Below the pieces are notes generated by a model. It was not told where the DNA came from and did not search any database. It saw only the letters and a list, made by a program, of their open reading frames with translations. Of a stretch of DNA of 5,550 nt, positions 5,220 to 5,550 are shown piece after piece (positions within the stretch are counted from its first letter, which is position 1; the number at the start of each line of letters is the position of its first letter). Location of the stretch: assembly GCA_030682755.1 (NCBI GenBank), contig JAUXNR010000325.1, positions 1-5,550 of the forward strand. The letters are read 5' to 3'. Source of the stretch: Flavobacterium sp. (GTDB lineage: Bacteria; Bacteroidota; Bacteroidia; Flavobacteriales; Flavobacteriaceae). Position numbers and translations under genes: made by a program.

Positions 5220-5550
5220 ATGAAAACCCAAAGCTCGTATTTCCGAAACATGTCCAGAACCTTGCTACTGCTTGTGTTCTTGGGCTTTGCTCCTAGTTTT
5301 TACTTAAAATTTTTATTAGACAATAATTCTTTTTATCCTGATGGTTTGCCTTTACCACATGTTGTTCATGGAATTATCCTGACTGTTTGGTATGTTTTTC
5401 TGGTTGTACAAACTAGCTTAATACAGTCAAACCGTTACCGCTTGCACCAAAGACTTGGATGGTTTGGTGCAGGATGGGCTGTATTGGTTGTGGCTTCAAC
5501 TGTTTGGGTGATTTCGTTGTTTCCAAAACGAATGGAACACTTAGCCCAAC
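5220..5550 (+). CDS. Multi-helix membrane protein, N-terminal part, unknown function
   Basis: The first 110 residues are visible and the gene continues past the right edge. After a short basic N-terminus come membrane segments near 13-35, 50-68 and 82-101. The signature PDGLPLPHVVHG (40-51), TVWYVFLVVQTSLI (55-68) and RYRLHQRLGWFG (72-83) recalls an uncharacterised bacterial membrane family with the pattern PHxxHG...WYxxLxxQT...LHxxLGxxG. The spaced histidines inside or beside helices (47, 50, 76) would suit metal or heme ligation, but this is inference. ATG 5220 is the first in-frame methionine in front of the conserved part. Met 11 is an alternative start. Confidence 0.7.
   Translation, partial: MKTQSSYFRNMSRTLLLLVFLGFAPSFYLKFLLDNNSFYPDGLPLPHVVHGIILTVWYVFLVVQTSLIQSNRYRLHQRLGWFGAGWAVLVVASTVWVISLFPKRMEHLAQ

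Overview
The window is AT-rich and looks like a chromosomal segment from Bacteroidetes, most likely a Flavobacterium or close relative. Three things point there. Start codons lack convincing Shine-Dalgarno sequences. Several genes are preceded by the Bacteroidetes-type promoter, with a -7 box TAnnTTTG and a -33 box TTTG/TTG. The best protein matches from memory, including short membrane proteins of unknown role, fit that group. No tRNA, rRNA, CRISPR array, insertion sequence, phage gene or toxin-antitoxin pair is visible.

Left part (1-2876): the 5' end of a minus-strand CoA-binding-domain protein runs off the left edge. Divergent from it lie three plus-strand genes: a small conserved protein of unknown function (290-718), a six-helix MarC/UPF0056 membrane protein (start reassigned to 784), and a 473-residue atypical short-chain dehydrogenase with a C-terminal DUF2867-like region, resembling E. 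coli YbjT (1455-2876). The last two each have a plausible promoter of their own, so these are probably adjacent transcription units with possible read-through, not one pathway operon.

Middle (2877-3405): after the dehydrogenase comes a small degenerate repeat (AACGCGGATT / AACGCAGATT / ACAGATTT) with a short hairpin. Next is the best regulatory region in the window: a perfect TACTTTG-N5-CAAAGTA dyad over the -33 box of a canonical promoter, driving a 102-residue three-helix membrane protein. That gene converges with the next block.

Right part (3424-4893, minus strand): an apparent three-gene operon encodes a DUF1801 protein, a DUF4256 protein and a four-helix membrane protein. The DUF1801 start is best placed at 4893, because a consensus -7 box lies at 4936-4943, inside the longer open frame. 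The DUF4256 start is best placed at 4427. An AT-rich divergent spacer (5014-5219) then precedes a plus-strand multi-helix membrane protein cut off by the right edge.

Most of this is ordinary core or accessory flavobacterial sequence. I do not see a clear new defence or mobile system. The items most worth following are the dyad-controlled small membrane protein, the DUF1801-DUF4256 pair with its Cys/His-rich tail, and the interspersed-type repeat.
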